Assembly (NCBI GenBank): GCA_021209875.1
Contig: JAGYVD010000009.1
Coordinates: 1,612,001-1,676,000 of the forward strand
Direction: 5' to 3'
DNA from: Rosellinia necatrix
Lineage: Eukaryota > Ascomycota > Sordariomycetes > Xylariales > Xylariaceae
DNA length: 64,000 bases
Shown: piece after piece, positions 11,849 through 24,210 of the stretch
How the letters are laid out: each line of letters begins with the position of its first letter
Position numbering within the stretch: position 1 is the stretch's first letter
The notes under the pieces: generated by a model
The model's database searches: none
What the model was told of the DNA's origin: nothing
Seen by the model: only the letters and a program-made list of their open reading frames with translations
Position numbers and translations under genes: made by a program

Positions 11849-14800
11849 AGTGGTCAGGGTTAGGGGGGGAGGCCGTCGGGGGACAATTCGGGAGAGTAGT
11901 TTCTCGGATGCTAGAGAAATGCTTGAGTGAAGAGCGGGCGGGTGACGGATGAACATATAAATGTGATAGGTGATGGAAGTCGTATGATTAAGTGATGCCA
12001 CTCATCGCTTTCATGTTGTTTTGTCGCCATGTCGTCGTCAGCTTCTCTGTATCCATACATACGGCAGCAGCACAAGTGAGACCCCCCGGCCCCCCCTCTT
12101 CCCCCGTCCGATCGCACGAATGTGATCGGTGTCAGCATCCTCCGCGCTCCGAGTAAGCTCGTCTCTTCCGAGGCAGTGATTCGCGTTTGCGAGCCGAGGC
12201 GGCCGTTTTAAAGTTTTGATGACATATGTGCCGTATTACCAACTCGTCATCCGGCCTGGTCCGTCCGAGTCTGCGGGCGAGCGGCTTCCCCCTCACTTAT
12301 TGGTCCGCCACCTTGTCGTCGGTACATGGATCCAGGATGTCCATCTCCACCTTCGGTGCCGAAGACAATACAGTAGGGAGACAGTTTAGGTAGGTAGGTA
12401 GTATCTATCTAGATCATCTTGGTGAGGCTCAAAGGACCACTGATAACCACGTCTCAATTGGGCAGGTAGGTACGTTAATATAGATGTCAATATCGATGCA
12501 CAAAATATGCCAACTTCCACTTGCCTAAGGCGAATAATAAGCAACGACCACAAACTAGGTACGTGGGCAATCCCACTACTTCGTTAGTGCGTAGGTAGGT
12601 ATATATATCAGTTACGAAGAAGGGGGCTTAGTCGCCAGCTCATGTTTAAATACCTCACCTAGCTTTCTATCTGTGCCAGGTAGGTACCTACCTAGTCTGC
12701 CAGTGATCACGGAAATACGAGTATTGCAAATGAAATGATGTACACCAGGATCAGCCTTCAACCTTCCAACTTATTCATTGGCTTCACGGAACGGCATCGA
12801 TCTCTCAAGCAAGTCACGTCATTCTAGATTCCCCGCAATGATCCTATCCGGACCTTTGCCCTCGCCCCCTTCCGCCTGTGGTTCACACCCTGCCGAAGGA
12901 CATGGTGTTCATGGCGAGTGCGTATATGTGCTCACTGTGGCCTTCCTCGGGATTACACACTGTCACTAACATACCAACCTGTCATACGGTCCCCCCTCGT
13001 TCCAGCCACGTAACATATTCGTCCGCGAGGGGTAGTAGGGTGTTCTCCAGAAGAAATTTCCACAGTCCCAAAAGCCTCCAGAATCTCGGGATTTGTGTCA
13101 AAGTCTGGGGTACCAAATACCCGATATATTGAATTATTATGATATCCGTTGTCAACATATAGCTCAGTGAGAAGAGAACGGGGCAAGATGCCAGTCAAGC
13201 TGCAGCACGACTGTCCAGCCTGGGACTTCGAGGTTGTCTGGGCCAAAAAGTGATCAGTCTACCTCAATATATTATAAAAGTAGACCAGTGCGGCAGACCG
13301 AATCCAGCTCGGTCTAGCTGGGATCGAGAACAGCGCTAGCAGAACTACCATGGGCGTATGGATTGGAACTCATGAACGAGCATATGATCTACGCTGAGAG
13401 CCTCAGCGGGAAGGATAAGCTAAAAATGGAATACGGCCGAATTAGGAATTTCCCAATCAGGGAGAGAGCTACGGGGTGCATAATAGATTAAACACGTGCA
13501 ATCTTTTGAATATAAAAATGACTAGGGTTCTCAAATATTAATCTAGCACCATATGCATTCACATGGTCTATTTTCAATAGTTCGTCTCTATTTTTTCTTC
13601 TTCTTCTTCTCTATTCAGCTTTGGCAATTTTTCCACTATGGCACACTTGGCATCGAAGGTACCGATATTCTGTTCGCAGGGAGGGGAAGTCACCATTATC
13701 ACGGGTCAACCGCTCGCTCCATACTCACCAAAACCGATCACCATTGCCAAGCTGAGTGCTGGCGATGCCATTCCAAGCCACCGGCAGTTCCCCTGGCATT
13801 GGCTCAGCTGCCGAAAGGTTTTTTGCGCGCATTATTTGATAATTTGCAATCCACTAACCGAGGATGTGGTCAATTTGCGATTTTGACAATGTAATGCGGC
13901 GAAATGAAAATACCTGAGTGTCACGTTTCAAGGAACCGGTCATATTGATCACTTTTTTTTTTTTTTTTTGCCAATACAAGGATTTCGGAAGAGACTACTT
14001 CGCCAACAGAGCAGATTGACAGCCAGGGGTCACCTTGTCAAGCCTAAATACAGTGTCCTTAACGTTCAACCTGTGGGGTATCTACAATGTGGTGGTGTTG
14101 GCCTGAAGCCAAATGTGGGAATACTATATCCTCGATAACGAAGGTACTAGGGTCTAGCTTGCATTATTCCAAGTCAATGCGATGTCATAGTTATTTTGGC
14201 TCATGATAGCTGCTTGGTAACGAAAATGATTGTTCATAGCCTACTAGCTTAAGCGGTTGCTGAATTATATACATGTATTTCACTTTTCAACAATGAGCCA
14301 TTATATTTCATTCGTTAATATCGCTATTTAGGTATGTTTCCCATTCTTTTACTAATAAAATATCTTGCGAAAGCTAACGAGCTATGAAACTAGAAGTCCC
14401 AAATTTTCAAATTAAAGAAGACAGTCCCAAGGTGCAAATGAAGCTGTCACTCTCTATCACTAAGTGGGAATGTCTCAATGTCGAATTTGGTGATACTATC
14501 AGACGAAACATCCGCTCCGTGTGCTGTAGATTTGCTTCGATGGACGACGCTTAGATCTAGTATCACTCTGAAAATACTAGGTGGTGAAGTACATGGGGGC
14601 TTCAGTAGACAAACCAAAAGACATGAGAAGTCCTTAGCATGTCTTACTGGCCCCTCGTCCTACATTGCATGTTCAGGATTAACCATTGTTTCATGTTAAA
14701 AGAGCTAGGATCCTCAAACAGATGTAAGCTCTACGACGCCAATAAAAGCTTCAAGATTACTGAAATCGGATATACATGGGAGGTGAGATCTAGCGCCAAA

Positions 14801-16210
14801 GTTTACTGTCGTCATCGTGTCTTATACACCCTACGCCCGAGTGCCTAATCATTCAGGAACGCCGGGCCGTGGGAAGGACGAAACCGCCAACTAGGGTGAT
14901 GCCCACTAAATCTTAAACAGATCGCTGGTCTTTAAGTAGACGCGAGATTTTCCCCAAAGATGCAGCAGATAAGATGATATCTGCTGGTGTTCTCGTGTGG
15001 CCTCAACGTGGTCAGCTAGGCACTAAGCGAGATATAGTTATGACATAGCAGCTTTCGGCCGCTCATGAAGGGTACACGATTTGACAGGAAAGGGGTGAAA
15101 GTATCGAGTACGGCAAATGCCACAGAGTCGCAACGGCCGGATCGCAATGGTTGAACGCCACGTCAGTGAGGAGACGTGCCAACAACGACGATACGACTCA
15201 GCCCTATGCAGCAAGTCACGTGTTAACCGGCGTGAGTAGGTCCCGATGCTTCGGATGATAGTTCAACTAAGACCCTGTCGTGTGCGGGCTGTATCACCGG
15301 GGTTTATCACGGACGATAAGCGGGCGCAGAGGGCTTTTTATCCCGGCTGCGTTGTCTGTTGGGCGGAAAGGGGGGGGGCTCTCAACGAATAGGGGGAGGG
15401 AGGGGGGAGCCGGCGCGTGCCCGAGATGGCAGACGAGGGGGGATCTTGTTTAACCAATGTAGCCTGATCCTAAATAGAGAAAAAGTTGCCATATGCGATA
15501 TTTTCGGTGAAGGCAAAATAGGAAACACAGGAAAGGAAAAGGAGAGCACGTAGTCTAGTCTGCTACGATTCACAGATAACATCAGAGCTACACCGCGAGT
15601 GAGTCACTGTGACCAGGACATTCAAGCTACGTTCAGACCAGTAGTGAAGAGTAGGCACCTAGGATTTAGGCGGCAACGGGCTATACGAAACCGGGACTAT
15701 GCTGGTCGTGCTACTCTAGGGGTATATTATTGGTCAACAGAGGACCACATCCTTCAGGACGTCATGGTTGAGACTTTTTTTTTTTTTTCTTCCTCTAGGG
15801 GCTGACGCTTGTCACCCATGCCCTATCCCTCGTGCTACGGGGGCGGGTCTCTATTCCGCGGCTGACCAGCCTGTGGCAGATCCGGGCAGACCATCCCTCA
15901 AATCATGTCCCTCCCAGGTAGGGGATTGTGCCGCCATCAATTTATCTCCCCGGCCCGACTTGTTTCAAATCGCATTGTGTGCAGGCATATGTGTGCTCGA
16001 GGTTGTATCATTGTAGCAGTCTAAGAGCCAACAATCCGGAGTATTCGAGATCGACTCAAACTCTTCTTGATTGAGGCCGTTGATCAGACGCTGGTGAATT
16101 ATATATAGAACCGCCGGGATCCATCCATACCAAGCTTCTCGCAAGTGGCAGCCCATCTTCGATCCGCGCGTCCGAATCTCCTGCCAATACTTGCTACGAC
16201 GCAACGAACC
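11849..16210. other. gene-poor AT-rich intergenic block
   Basis: No convincing gene in 4.3 kb. The region holds TAGG repeat clusters (12388-12402, 12590-12604, and a near-palindrome AGGTAGGTACCTACCT at about 12679-12697). It also holds homopolymer runs (T at about 13951-13970 and 15775-15788, A/T-rich at 13480-14480) and several frames of 60-110 codons without recognisable domains. The base composition at 13.3-15.0 kb looks eroded, as expected after repeat-induced mutation or long neutral decay, but I could not compute a RIP index. Confidence 0.55.
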
Positions 16211-16821
16211 ATGTCTTCGGATAATGACAGTCTCTATGTTGCACTTCACGCCAGTGGGGCGAAGCAAACAATGTCCACTGGTGAAGACCTGTGGGTATAT
16301 ATATATCCCCGTTATGCACATGTCCTGGACTGACGATTTGTAGGTACCATTGGGCTCTCCTGGTCGGACCAAAGATCGACGAAAGGGACCTGCAGAGGGA
16401 AAGAGAGGCTCCGGGGCACCGATTCCATGCTATCACCCGCGTTGAAGGGCCCGAGCGACAACCAGTTTGGCGGTTCGAGGAGGTGCAGCTACCCATGAAG
16501 CCGTCCTCGATGCAGCTTGTCCGCATCGTGGTGGGCAGAGTTCAGGACATGGACCAACTGCGAAAGATATTCGAGCAAATCCCTGTTCGGCCCGGGACGC
16601 CGGGTTGGAACTATGAGTGGACCAAGGCAGCACTAGAAGCTGCCACTCAAGATGGCAACGCCTTATCGGCGTCCGTTCCCGACTGGGAGTCGGTAAGGAG
16701 CACCGCTATGTCGTATGTCCAGCAAAAGAAGGACGCCCATCGTTTCGACGGTCGAATCTATTATGACAGAGATCAAGCAGCGACTTGGGACATGCTGGAA
16801 GACACGGAGAAAATCGTGTGA
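16211..16821 (+). CDS. DUF6540-like small fungal protein
   Basis: Two exons, 16211-16290 and 16344-16821, give 185 aa. The 53-nt intron has donor GTGGGT, a CTGAC branch point and acceptor TAG. The join reads GEDLYHWALLVGPK. The YHWALLVGPK block, followed by RFHAI, WRFEEV, LVRIVVGRV, WNYEWTKAALEA and a DW-V---A--YV pattern, is what I know of a widespread ascomycete family, named from memory as DUF6540. No signal peptide or membrane segment is visible. The biochemical function is not known. The gene is isolated in a gene-poor block, with about 4.4 kb of empty DNA on the left. Confidence 0.8.
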
Positions 16822-18564
16822 TTTCTGTTACCGAGACATTGAGCTGGGTCACGGAAAAGAAAGATGACTGTGGAGGGAGTAAGAAGGCACCAAAGTATTA
16901 CTGTTTGTTGCGCTCCGCCTTTTAAGTCTTGTGGCATAGGCTCTAGGAAATGATCGATCTCGTCAGTCCAAAATCTGTCCCGAAAGTTGGGTTTGTTTTT
17001 TTTCCCAGCACGTGAATATTTCCGACAGGGGAAACCATCCGAACACCTCCTGATCCATGACACGTCCCATCTCTCCCCTCCCCACCCCGAGTATAATATT
17101 CAGGCTGATCGCCATGGGTCAAAGCCAGCTCATAGGGCTCTTGCCAATCGAAATTAAAATCAAAGCCCAGGGGGGGGGTTCCAAGTAGGGTCTCGTGATC
17201 GGCTTCGACGTCTATGTCGTATGTCAGCTCCTGGGAAAAAAAAAATCGCGGATCGCAGGGGGATATGTTCAGGCCATCTGCTTATCCAGGGTAAGGTAAC
17301 TTCGTGGTAATGGCCACCGTCGGCGCCACTGATGCTCACTTCGTCTAACACGAGCGCTGAGCGAGCCTTAGTAGCTATCCGATAGAGTTGATCATGTATC
17401 CTTGCTTGTGACTGGTCCATACGCCGAAGCCCTCAATTACCCATTTCGCCCTTGACCCTGCTCATGACGGTAATCATAAGAGAAAATCTGTTATAGGCAA
17501 AAGCGAGGTACGGACTAGGCCCAAGGGCCAAAGTTCGTTGATCAATCGAATGCCATATGCTTCAGCATATCCTCTAGTGAGATGGTATGAGCAGCAACAA
17601 TGCTGATTCGCTGGTAATGACATACTTGCTTAGATAATAATACGTCGGTAAGTTGCTCTAGGAAATATATTTTCCGGAATGTTGGAAAGCACAGGATACA
17701 TCTTCGCCAATTTATACCTGTTCGTCCTGCGCCTCTGTACTGGCACCTACCTATAGGTACGTACAGCACTACCGCTCACTACCTATTTCGGGCTAATGGG
17801 GTAGCTAGGTACCTGATTGTCTTATGATTGCCCCTAGTATCATCTGCTGAAGATAGGTCGTGTTTAAGTATAGTGTACGAAACTAAAGCAAGGGACGTAG
17901 TGGTGGGTCATGAGACAGGCATGAACTCACCTTCAGGTCTGAAAAGGGATCAGCACTTACGTAATGACGCCGGGGACGGCGCAAGGAACGGTTGCCGACA
18001 CTAAGAACCTCGGTGTTGACCGTAGCGCAGCGCAATGAGGCTTCACACACGATCCGGGCTTGCCGGGACCCAACGGGACTCGGGACTCCGGAACACGGAA
18101 CGCGGGAGCCAAGGTTTTAGACATGATTGCCGGCGCGCTATCGGCTTATATCCATATTCAAGATTGATAAAGGACCCCGGCCGGGAACGCATGCACGAAG
18201 TCCCATAAGGGGAGATATACAGGCAAAGTAACTATATTAGACAGGTAATATAGGTATTATTTGCTTAAAAAAAAAAAAAAAAAAAGGTAGCATAGCATAC
18301 ATTGTTGGTACATGCAGCCGCTGCTTTGGAGCGGCATCAGATACTGAAAAGCTTTCAGTTGGTATCTCTCGACCCCTACCATCCAGAACGCCAAATTCGT
18401 CGCGTAGCCGCCGGGTGCCGCTTCTAAATTGCGGAGCGGGCGCACACGCCGTTCCGCCTCCTCATGGTGGCCGGTGGCGTACGCCGCCAGCCGGACACCG
18501 CGTGAATTATATACAAGTTTTTTTTTCTGAGTCTCCGCACGACTTTTTTTTTCGCTCGCTCATC
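16822..18564. other. intergenic region with a doubtful gene relic
   Basis: Apart from the weak candidate at 16943-17420 (separate entry), I see no gene. The stretch carries a polyA run near 18266-18285 and short T runs around 18519-18552. It also has a few GTACCTA-type motifs near 17747-17815. The right end is the 3' flank of the ferric reductase. Confidence 0.5.
16943..17420 (-). pseudogene. possible two-exon gene or relic, unrecognised
   Basis: On the minus strand an ATG at 17420 opens 40 codons (MDQSQARIHDQLYRIATKAR...). A polypyrimidine tract ending in CCCAG then gives an acceptor at 17232-17231. This leads to a 95-codon open stretch (ELTYDIDVEADHETLLG, then FDFNFDWQEPYELAL) that ends with TAG at 16945-16943. 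The joined reading would be 135 aa. The donor I must assume (GTTACC at 17300) is weak, so this may be a decayed fragment of a larger gene. The Asp/Phe-rich part looks like the C-terminal tail of some fungal regulators, but I cannot name a family. Confidence 0.22.
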
Positions 18565-21147
18565 TCAGAGCGCATAGTTCTCCGTGTGCAAGAAGATCTC
18601 CTCCAGCATCGGGTCGCCCCAGATCTCGGCCTGCAGCCGCGCCACAGTGTTAGCGACGCCGACGCGCATGCCTGGCGGACCGCAAACGAAGACCGCCGTC
18701 CTCCGGCCTAGGATCCCTCGCCCGTCGGCGCCGCCCGTGGTCCATTCCCGGAGCATGTACCCCAAATCCGGCCGTCCGTATTCGACGCTCCATCCGCCGT
18801 CGATCTGGTGTGGCACTGGGAAGGCAAAGCGCATCAAGCTCTTCTGAAAATCCGTTGGCGTCTCGGGGAAACCAAAGTCAAACCCCGACGGTGGGCCGAA
18901 GGTGGACGTCGGCCGGAATTCCGGCTGGCGTGGTAGATTGGTGGTGCGGAGGTGCGCGAGCTCGGGCGGGTTTATCGCACGTTGTGAAGGGGCAGCGCCT
19001 GCGGCATTTTCAGCCACAGGGGGTGGTGGGAAATTTCGCGGCGAAGGAGGACCATGATTAAAATGTGGCTGCATTTCGGGCCGGTGTCTGAGTGGGGGGA
19101 AATGGAATTCCCCTTTCTTTTCTTCCGGAAAGCCGTTCGCATTGAGGTGCGGTGCTTCTCCTATCTCTACATCGCCGGCATCCCGACCTTCTAGCCTGCG
19201 TAGAGATTCTTCCTGGGGCGATAGGTCGGCCGATGGTGGCGGGCGTTGGGGTGGGACGTAGTTTGGTTGGAGGTACTTTTGCTGGGGTAGAGCCGTAAAC
19301 CTATCTTCGTCTTCAGCCCGTAACCGTTGCTCATATTCGGGGTCGCCTTGCGCCTCGTCTCGTATCATCTGCGAGTTGCGCCTCGTAGCGATATTGGCCA
19401 CGAAACCATCTAATCGGTCGTGGAAGATATTGCTGAGAGGACGTGGGGCACGCTGGTGTTGCGGAGGGACTCGGGATTGTCGAACCGCCGCCGTGACGAA
19501 AAATTTGCAAGTTACGCTCTCGGGAGGTGCAGAGTCCCGGCAAATTCGCAGTTCTTCGCGGAACCAGTCCATCGCCTCAAGGCGTTTCAGGGACCATACC
19601 ACCACTACCTTTTTCGTAATCGCCTTGCCGTCTCTCATACGTTTGATTAAATTTAATAACTGGGACATCAATGCAGTGATGCCACTTCCGCCAGCAATGA
19701 GGATGCATGTGTCAAAAGCGGCAAGCTCTCGGCGCATGCCACCATAGGGACCATCGAGATAGGCTCGGTATGTGTGGAAAGGGCCCTTCTCGATAGCTGT
19801 TTCTAAGACCCTTCGAGTAAAGCCGCCATATGGCTTAAAGACAACCGTACAATCTCGGTACTGTTCCCCGTATTCGGAAGGGAAGTCTTCACTGCAGAGA
19901 GACGAGATGGTAAAAGGGTGGTTGTCAAAGAAAGAGATACCAGGAATTCGGAGATACACGAATTGCCCAGGTTTCCACTTCATTTGTGTTGGAATAGTGA
20001 CCTTAATGGCATTTTCCGTCATGAGGGTGATTGCAGCCTCGTCACCCACGAGGAACGAGGTTCGCCATGGCTTGACCCAGTTCAATTTGGATAGGCGATA
20101 AACATAACAGACCACCCATATGGCAATGGTAGCAAATAGGTAGTCCCAGGTTGCCAGATAGTTTTTCGTATGCCAGAAGAGCAGCCCGACGTACAGAATT
20201 CCAACAGGCACATGCAGTATAACGAACACCTCATATGCCACCCTGCGTACTAATGGGAGAGAGGCTACGCAAAGCCATCCTAGAGGGACGAGACATGCAA
20301 TCCCTGTGCCATAAATGACACCGCTACCCTCAGGGAAAAGCTTGCCATAGATCTGCAAACCGCCATCATCCCATACAGGCTGGACGAAGAACGGGATAGT
20401 GTGTATCAGCGAGAGGAAGAGACACAGATAACCCGCCCATCTATGAAGAACATTGAGTCGCTCCGGCCCAATCCCAGTTATCAGCGTAAGGAGATTCGCT
20501 TTCATGCTTGTTGCAATAATCCAAGGAGTCATAGCCACAGCGATCATGCCAGATCGGATGGCGACTGGTGGCGACCCATATTGAATGCTTTGCCAGTAAA
20601 GTGGCTGCTTGAGAAATACAAACAGCGACGTGAAGGCTAATGCGATGAACCCAACGGCCAAAACAGCAAGTGATGAAAACGTAAATCGATGTTTGCGCCA
20701 TACGATGTCGGGAATTGGCCGGTAGAAGACCCATCTAAAGAGCGCCAGAGTATCGAGAACCGGCCCTACTGCCGAGAAATCGCTCTTGGGTTTAAAATCT
20801 TTTTTCTCTCCTCCACCAATTTCGGGGAAGAACCCCATGCCTGCCTGGGCCGGATCGAGGCTGTATAGATCCTGGTAGTGTTGCTCGACCTCTTGCTTGT
20901 AGATGGCTTGTCGTATCTTGTCTTGCCACCAATGCCATATTCTTACTGCGACAACGGATGCCACGAAAGCCAAGCTAAAATACGTCCATGCAAGTCCATA
21001 CTTGCCTGACTTAGTCCAGGGATCGACCGTATTCGCTTCGATCAAGCCTGGGGGACTTGTCGGAGTGGTCGGTATATAGATACGCCTCACAATTCCTTCC
21101 ATGGCTGCCATGGCTCTTGCCATGACGGGACGGGACGTTGAGGCCAT
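18565..21147 (-). CDS. ferric-chelate reductase / FRE-type metalloreductase with long cytoplasmic insertion
   Basis: Single open frame, 860 aa from the first in-frame ATG at 21147. It is a membrane flavocytochrome that moves electrons from NADPH through FAD and two hemes to ferric chelates outside the cell. There are multiple membrane helices between about residues 50 and 355. The bis-heme ligands are the canonical H-x13-H pairs at about H235/H249 (HRWAGY...LIH) and H312/H326 (ILHVPV...FWH). The FAD motif HPFTISS is near 410, the NADPH motif GGSGIT near 486, and CGPPGM near 822. Between the two NADPH-side motifs sits a Pro/Gln-rich, probably disordered insert of about 200 residues (roughly 560-775). 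The N-terminus is short and has no clear signal peptide. No iron-responsive GATA element is obvious in the first 200 bases upstream. It could also reduce copper or act in a NOX-like manner. Confidence 0.9.
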   Translation of the reverse strand: MASTSRPVMARAMAAMEGIVRRIYIPTTPTSPPGLIEANTVDPWTKSGKYGLAWTYFSLAFVASVVAVRIWHWWQDKIRQAIYKQEVEQHYQDLYSLDPAQAGMGFFPEIGGGEKKDFKPKSDFSAVGPVLDTLALFRWVFYRPIPDIVWRKHRFTFSSLAVLAVGFIALAFTSLFVFLKQPLYWQSIQYGSPPVAIRSGMIAVAMTPWIIATSMKANLLTLITGIGPERLNVLHRWAGYLCLFLSLIHTIPFFVQPVWDDGGLQIYGKLFPEGSGVIYGTGIACLVPLGWLCVASLPLVRRVAYEVFVILHVPVGILYVGLLFWHTKNYLATWDYLFATIAIWVVCYVYRLSKLNWVKPWRTSFLVGDEAAITLMTENAIKVTIPTQMKWKPGQFVYLRIPGISFFDNHPFTISSLCSEDFPSEYGEQYRDCTVVFKPYGGFTRRVLETAIEKGPFHTYRAYLDGPYGGMRRELAAFDTCILIAGGSGITALMSQLLNLIKRMRDGKAITKKVVVVWSLKRLEAMDWFREELRICRDSAPPESVTCKFFVTAAVRQSRVPPQHQRAPRPLSNIFHDRLDGFVANIATRRNSQMIRDEAQGDPEYEQRLRAEDEDRFTALPQQKYLQPNYVPPQRPPPSADLSPQEESLRRLEGRDAGDVEIGEAPHLNANGFPEEKKGEFHFPPLRHRPEMQPHFNHGPPSPRNFPPPPVAENAAGAAPSQRAINPPELAHLRTTNLPRQPEFRPTSTFGPPSGFDFGFPETPTDFQKSLMRFAFPVPHQIDGGWSVEYGRPDLGYMLREWTTGGADGRGILGRRTAVFVCGPPGMRVGVANTVARLQAEIWGDPMLEEIFLHTENYAL

Positions 21148-22280
21148 AGCGAACGAAGCGGGTTCGCGTTTCCCTAGCGCTACACAGCAGAGGCCAATAA
21201 CATCAGCCACTCTTTAGGTATGCCACCCGAAGTTCGTTGGCAAAAACCCTCGGTGATTCACTTGGTGCGGCGCGATTTAAGCCCCCAACTTCACCGGTTG
21301 TCGGACGGAGGTGGCCAGAAATTTCAAGCGCGACTGGGGGGGAGCCGGATGCGAATAGGGGTCCGTTGAGCGAGAGTTGAAGAGTCCGAAATCCCTTAAA
21401 CTAACGCGGTGCGAAGCACTTCCAGGAGGCACGAGAACCCGTAGGAATCATGACTTGGACATGGCAAGGAGAGGCTGGCAAGGAATGAATGGTATGGTTG
21501 AAGGGGCGTTGGGGTAATGTCGGGTGAATATACCGTAGCGGATGTGAGCTACACCACTTCGTACAGTACTTCGCACCTAGCGTCGAGCTGGTCATGAACC
21601 AACCAGGTGGGGAATCGATATGCCCGTCAGGTACCGCATGCATCGGGGCACCGGTCACCTTGTCACCTTATCACACGATCGTTCTAGACGGCGACGGATT
21701 ACAAGCCCGGCACGATCACAAACGGGTGCGCAAGATTGCCTCTCGTCCCAATCCCACGAGCCCGTTCAATCAGGATCGAGCGGTGCAGGCAGGGACTCGG
21801 ACTAGGTATCCAAGCGGGAACGACGAGATGGCCCAGCGGTTGACCGCACTTTAATATTGGCTGGTGACGATCTGTCTGTTCCCCGCAGACTGCCTTCGTC
21901 TGCATCAAACCACCCCATGCAGAATGTACAAAAGAGCTGGAGGGTAGGCTGGGTGCACTAGCGCCATGTAGTGTAGTGTCAACGCTAGATCGAGTTGAAC
22001 AGTCAGGGATCCTTGGCGCACCGTTGTTGCTCCCGGGTGCTTGCCAGGATCGTCAAGACTTGCCCAGAGCCTGCCCAGCGACTGGCGGATTGGTGACTTG
22101 ACGGGACCGGGAAGAACGACAAGGGCCCTCCAAGTTCTCTACACTAACACTCCACCAACCCAGATAGCGTACATATGGATGTACACCACCACATTCACTA
22201 GCGACCGGATATGCACCACTCCCGCCAACAAACAGCAAGCGATGGGCAGTAGACGGACAGTAGTTAGTCACAAATATAAC

Positions 22281-22326
22281 TATGTATGTACTGTATATAG
22301 TGTATGTATGTATGTATGTATGTACT
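22281..22326. repeat. (ATGT)n tetranucleotide repeat
   Basis: Imperfect TATG/ATGT units end in five perfect units in a row. It lies in intergenic DNA. Confidence 0.8.
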
Positions 22327-23104
22327 TACAGTACATAGGTATGTCAGCACATATCACCACAAGGGTGGCTTGGATCACGGACAAGCAGAATTTGCACAGA
22401 GAGAAAGAGAGGCGGCGGCGGTAACCGAGCAACAGTACTACTGTACGGGAGCAGTGCCGTAGTAGTGTAACCGGTACAGGCCGTCCAAGTGAGGTGAGAG
22501 TCACAAGCAAGAAACAGTCGTCTGGGGACTCAAGGCGCTCGCTAGTCACACCGTCGACGACGAATCGATGAAGCAGAGAGAATGTTCAAGGATAGAAAGT
22601 CGAACCTCGTGTAATTCAAACAGCATATCTGTGGCCCTAGTATGTCCTACAAGCATTGTAAGAACAACTGCCGCCGGATGTACTCTGGTAAGTAGGTAAT
22701 AAAAGAGCAGTTAAATGTGTCATTCAAGGTGCGTTACGTGCGTGGGCAGGTAAGCATTTTCCGGGATAAGCTGGGATAATAGGTCGTAGTAAGGGGGGTA
22801 TATAATAGTGTAGGTACTTGTACGCTAGCAAAATGAGAACAGCGTGAGTTTGGCGCGTAACGAATAGATCTCATTCGCCAGAGCTTTAAACTAGCTCCCC
22901 ACTCTGCCTGCTCTCCCTAGCGAATCCAGATGCGCAAACAGACCCTGACGGCTTGTGGGTCACCTGTAGGAAGCTCGGTCGATTGCCGAAAAGGGTCGAA
23001 GCAGGGGTAGGAGCAAACGAGCAGCTATCGCACGTTCCTCATTCGATGATAACTAAGTACTTAAGTAACTAGCAGAGATCGCTTTCACTGTGACAATGTG
23101 CGAT

Positions 23105-23180
23105 GTGATGGTGATGGTGATGGTGAAGGTGATGGCGATGGCGATGGTGATGGTGACAGTGACGGTGATGGGTGGTGATG
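23105..23180. repeat. (GTGATG)n degenerate hexamer array
   Basis: About a dozen GTGATG/GCGATG/GTGAAG units lie in intergenic DNA, with point changes between units. Confidence 0.85.
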
Positions 23181-24123
23181 GAACCAGCACGTTGCAGCGG
23201 CCTTTAACATGCCATGCCTAAACTATCGAAGGCACACCACAACCACACTAGCTTACCTACCTAGTTAGTGTACCGTAGATAACTAAGTAGGTAGGTAGTG
23301 TACTTATATTATAGTGTACATAGACCCAATAATTAATCGACTCAATGTTCCCTTTTTTTTCTTGCTGGATCGTCGGGACTTGCGCCACAAAAGCCAGAAC
23401 ACAAGAGCCAGAACACCACACCGTGCTCCAGTTTCCGCGTGTCGTGTGGTATGGAGTTACAGTTGATATCGCTTTCGGCATAAGCAAACGCCACTCGCCA
23501 GGTAGCCCTCGCCCGAAATTGACCTCGGTGGGATGTCTCCAGGTTTTGTGGCGGTTTTGCGCTTGTTGCCCGACGCTTGGCGTTTTCCGGCTGCCCTTAT
23601 ATAGACCACGGCACCAATATCTAGCATTTTGGGGGTTGTGATAGCCCTCGCTTCACGCTTGGCACAACGTGTCTCCTCCCTACAAGTAAATGATAGGTAT
23701 ACACTAGATTTGCTAAAGGCCCTTGTCTAAAAAAGAAATAGAAAATACCCGATTCAAAGAAGATCGAAACTACACTAGTGTACTCCCTCAATGTGGGCGG
23801 TAGCTTACACTAGGTCTAGTGTGCAAGCAGATCTCCTGAAATCCTCCCAGAGATAACAAATGACTTGTTGCTTTGCTTGCTCTTCAGTGCCGAGCCTAGT
23901 GTAGATGCTCTAGATGGCCGTACAGGGGTAGCCAGACATGCAGCCAATAAAGTCGGCGCCATGCTCCAGCATATGAATGTCTTTGGGACGAGAAATCACT
24001 TGTCAGTTCTCTGTGTTACCCTCCCTAAGCCACCGATTGGGGGCTGCGAGGATACCCTTCCCTCCGGCTGCCCCGAGGTCAGTCCCGCCTTCGGGAAAAA
24101 AAAAAAAAAAAGGCTAAAGGTGC

Positions 24124-24210
24124 GCCTACCTAGGTGTAGTAGTAGTAGTAGTGTAGTAGTGATATTAACGTCTAATCTAGGTGGCTGGAACGCTGCCTAC
24201 CTAGGTGTGT
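24124..24210. repeat. dispersed repeat, copy A (GTA array + 24-bp core)
   Basis: A CTACCTAGG flank is followed by a GTA-trinucleotide array (24135-24160) and then a 24-bp core at 24164-24187 starting ATTAACGTCTAATC. The same order (flank, GTA array, identical core, later CTACCTAG) recurs at 58205-58305. Confidence 0.75.

Noticed and set aside
12953..13246. 97-codon minus-strand frame with a coding-like look (VDNGYHNNSIYRVFGTPDFD)
   Set aside because: No family was recognised, there are no convincing splice neighbours, and it sits in eroded AT-rich DNA. It might be a relic but cannot be supported.
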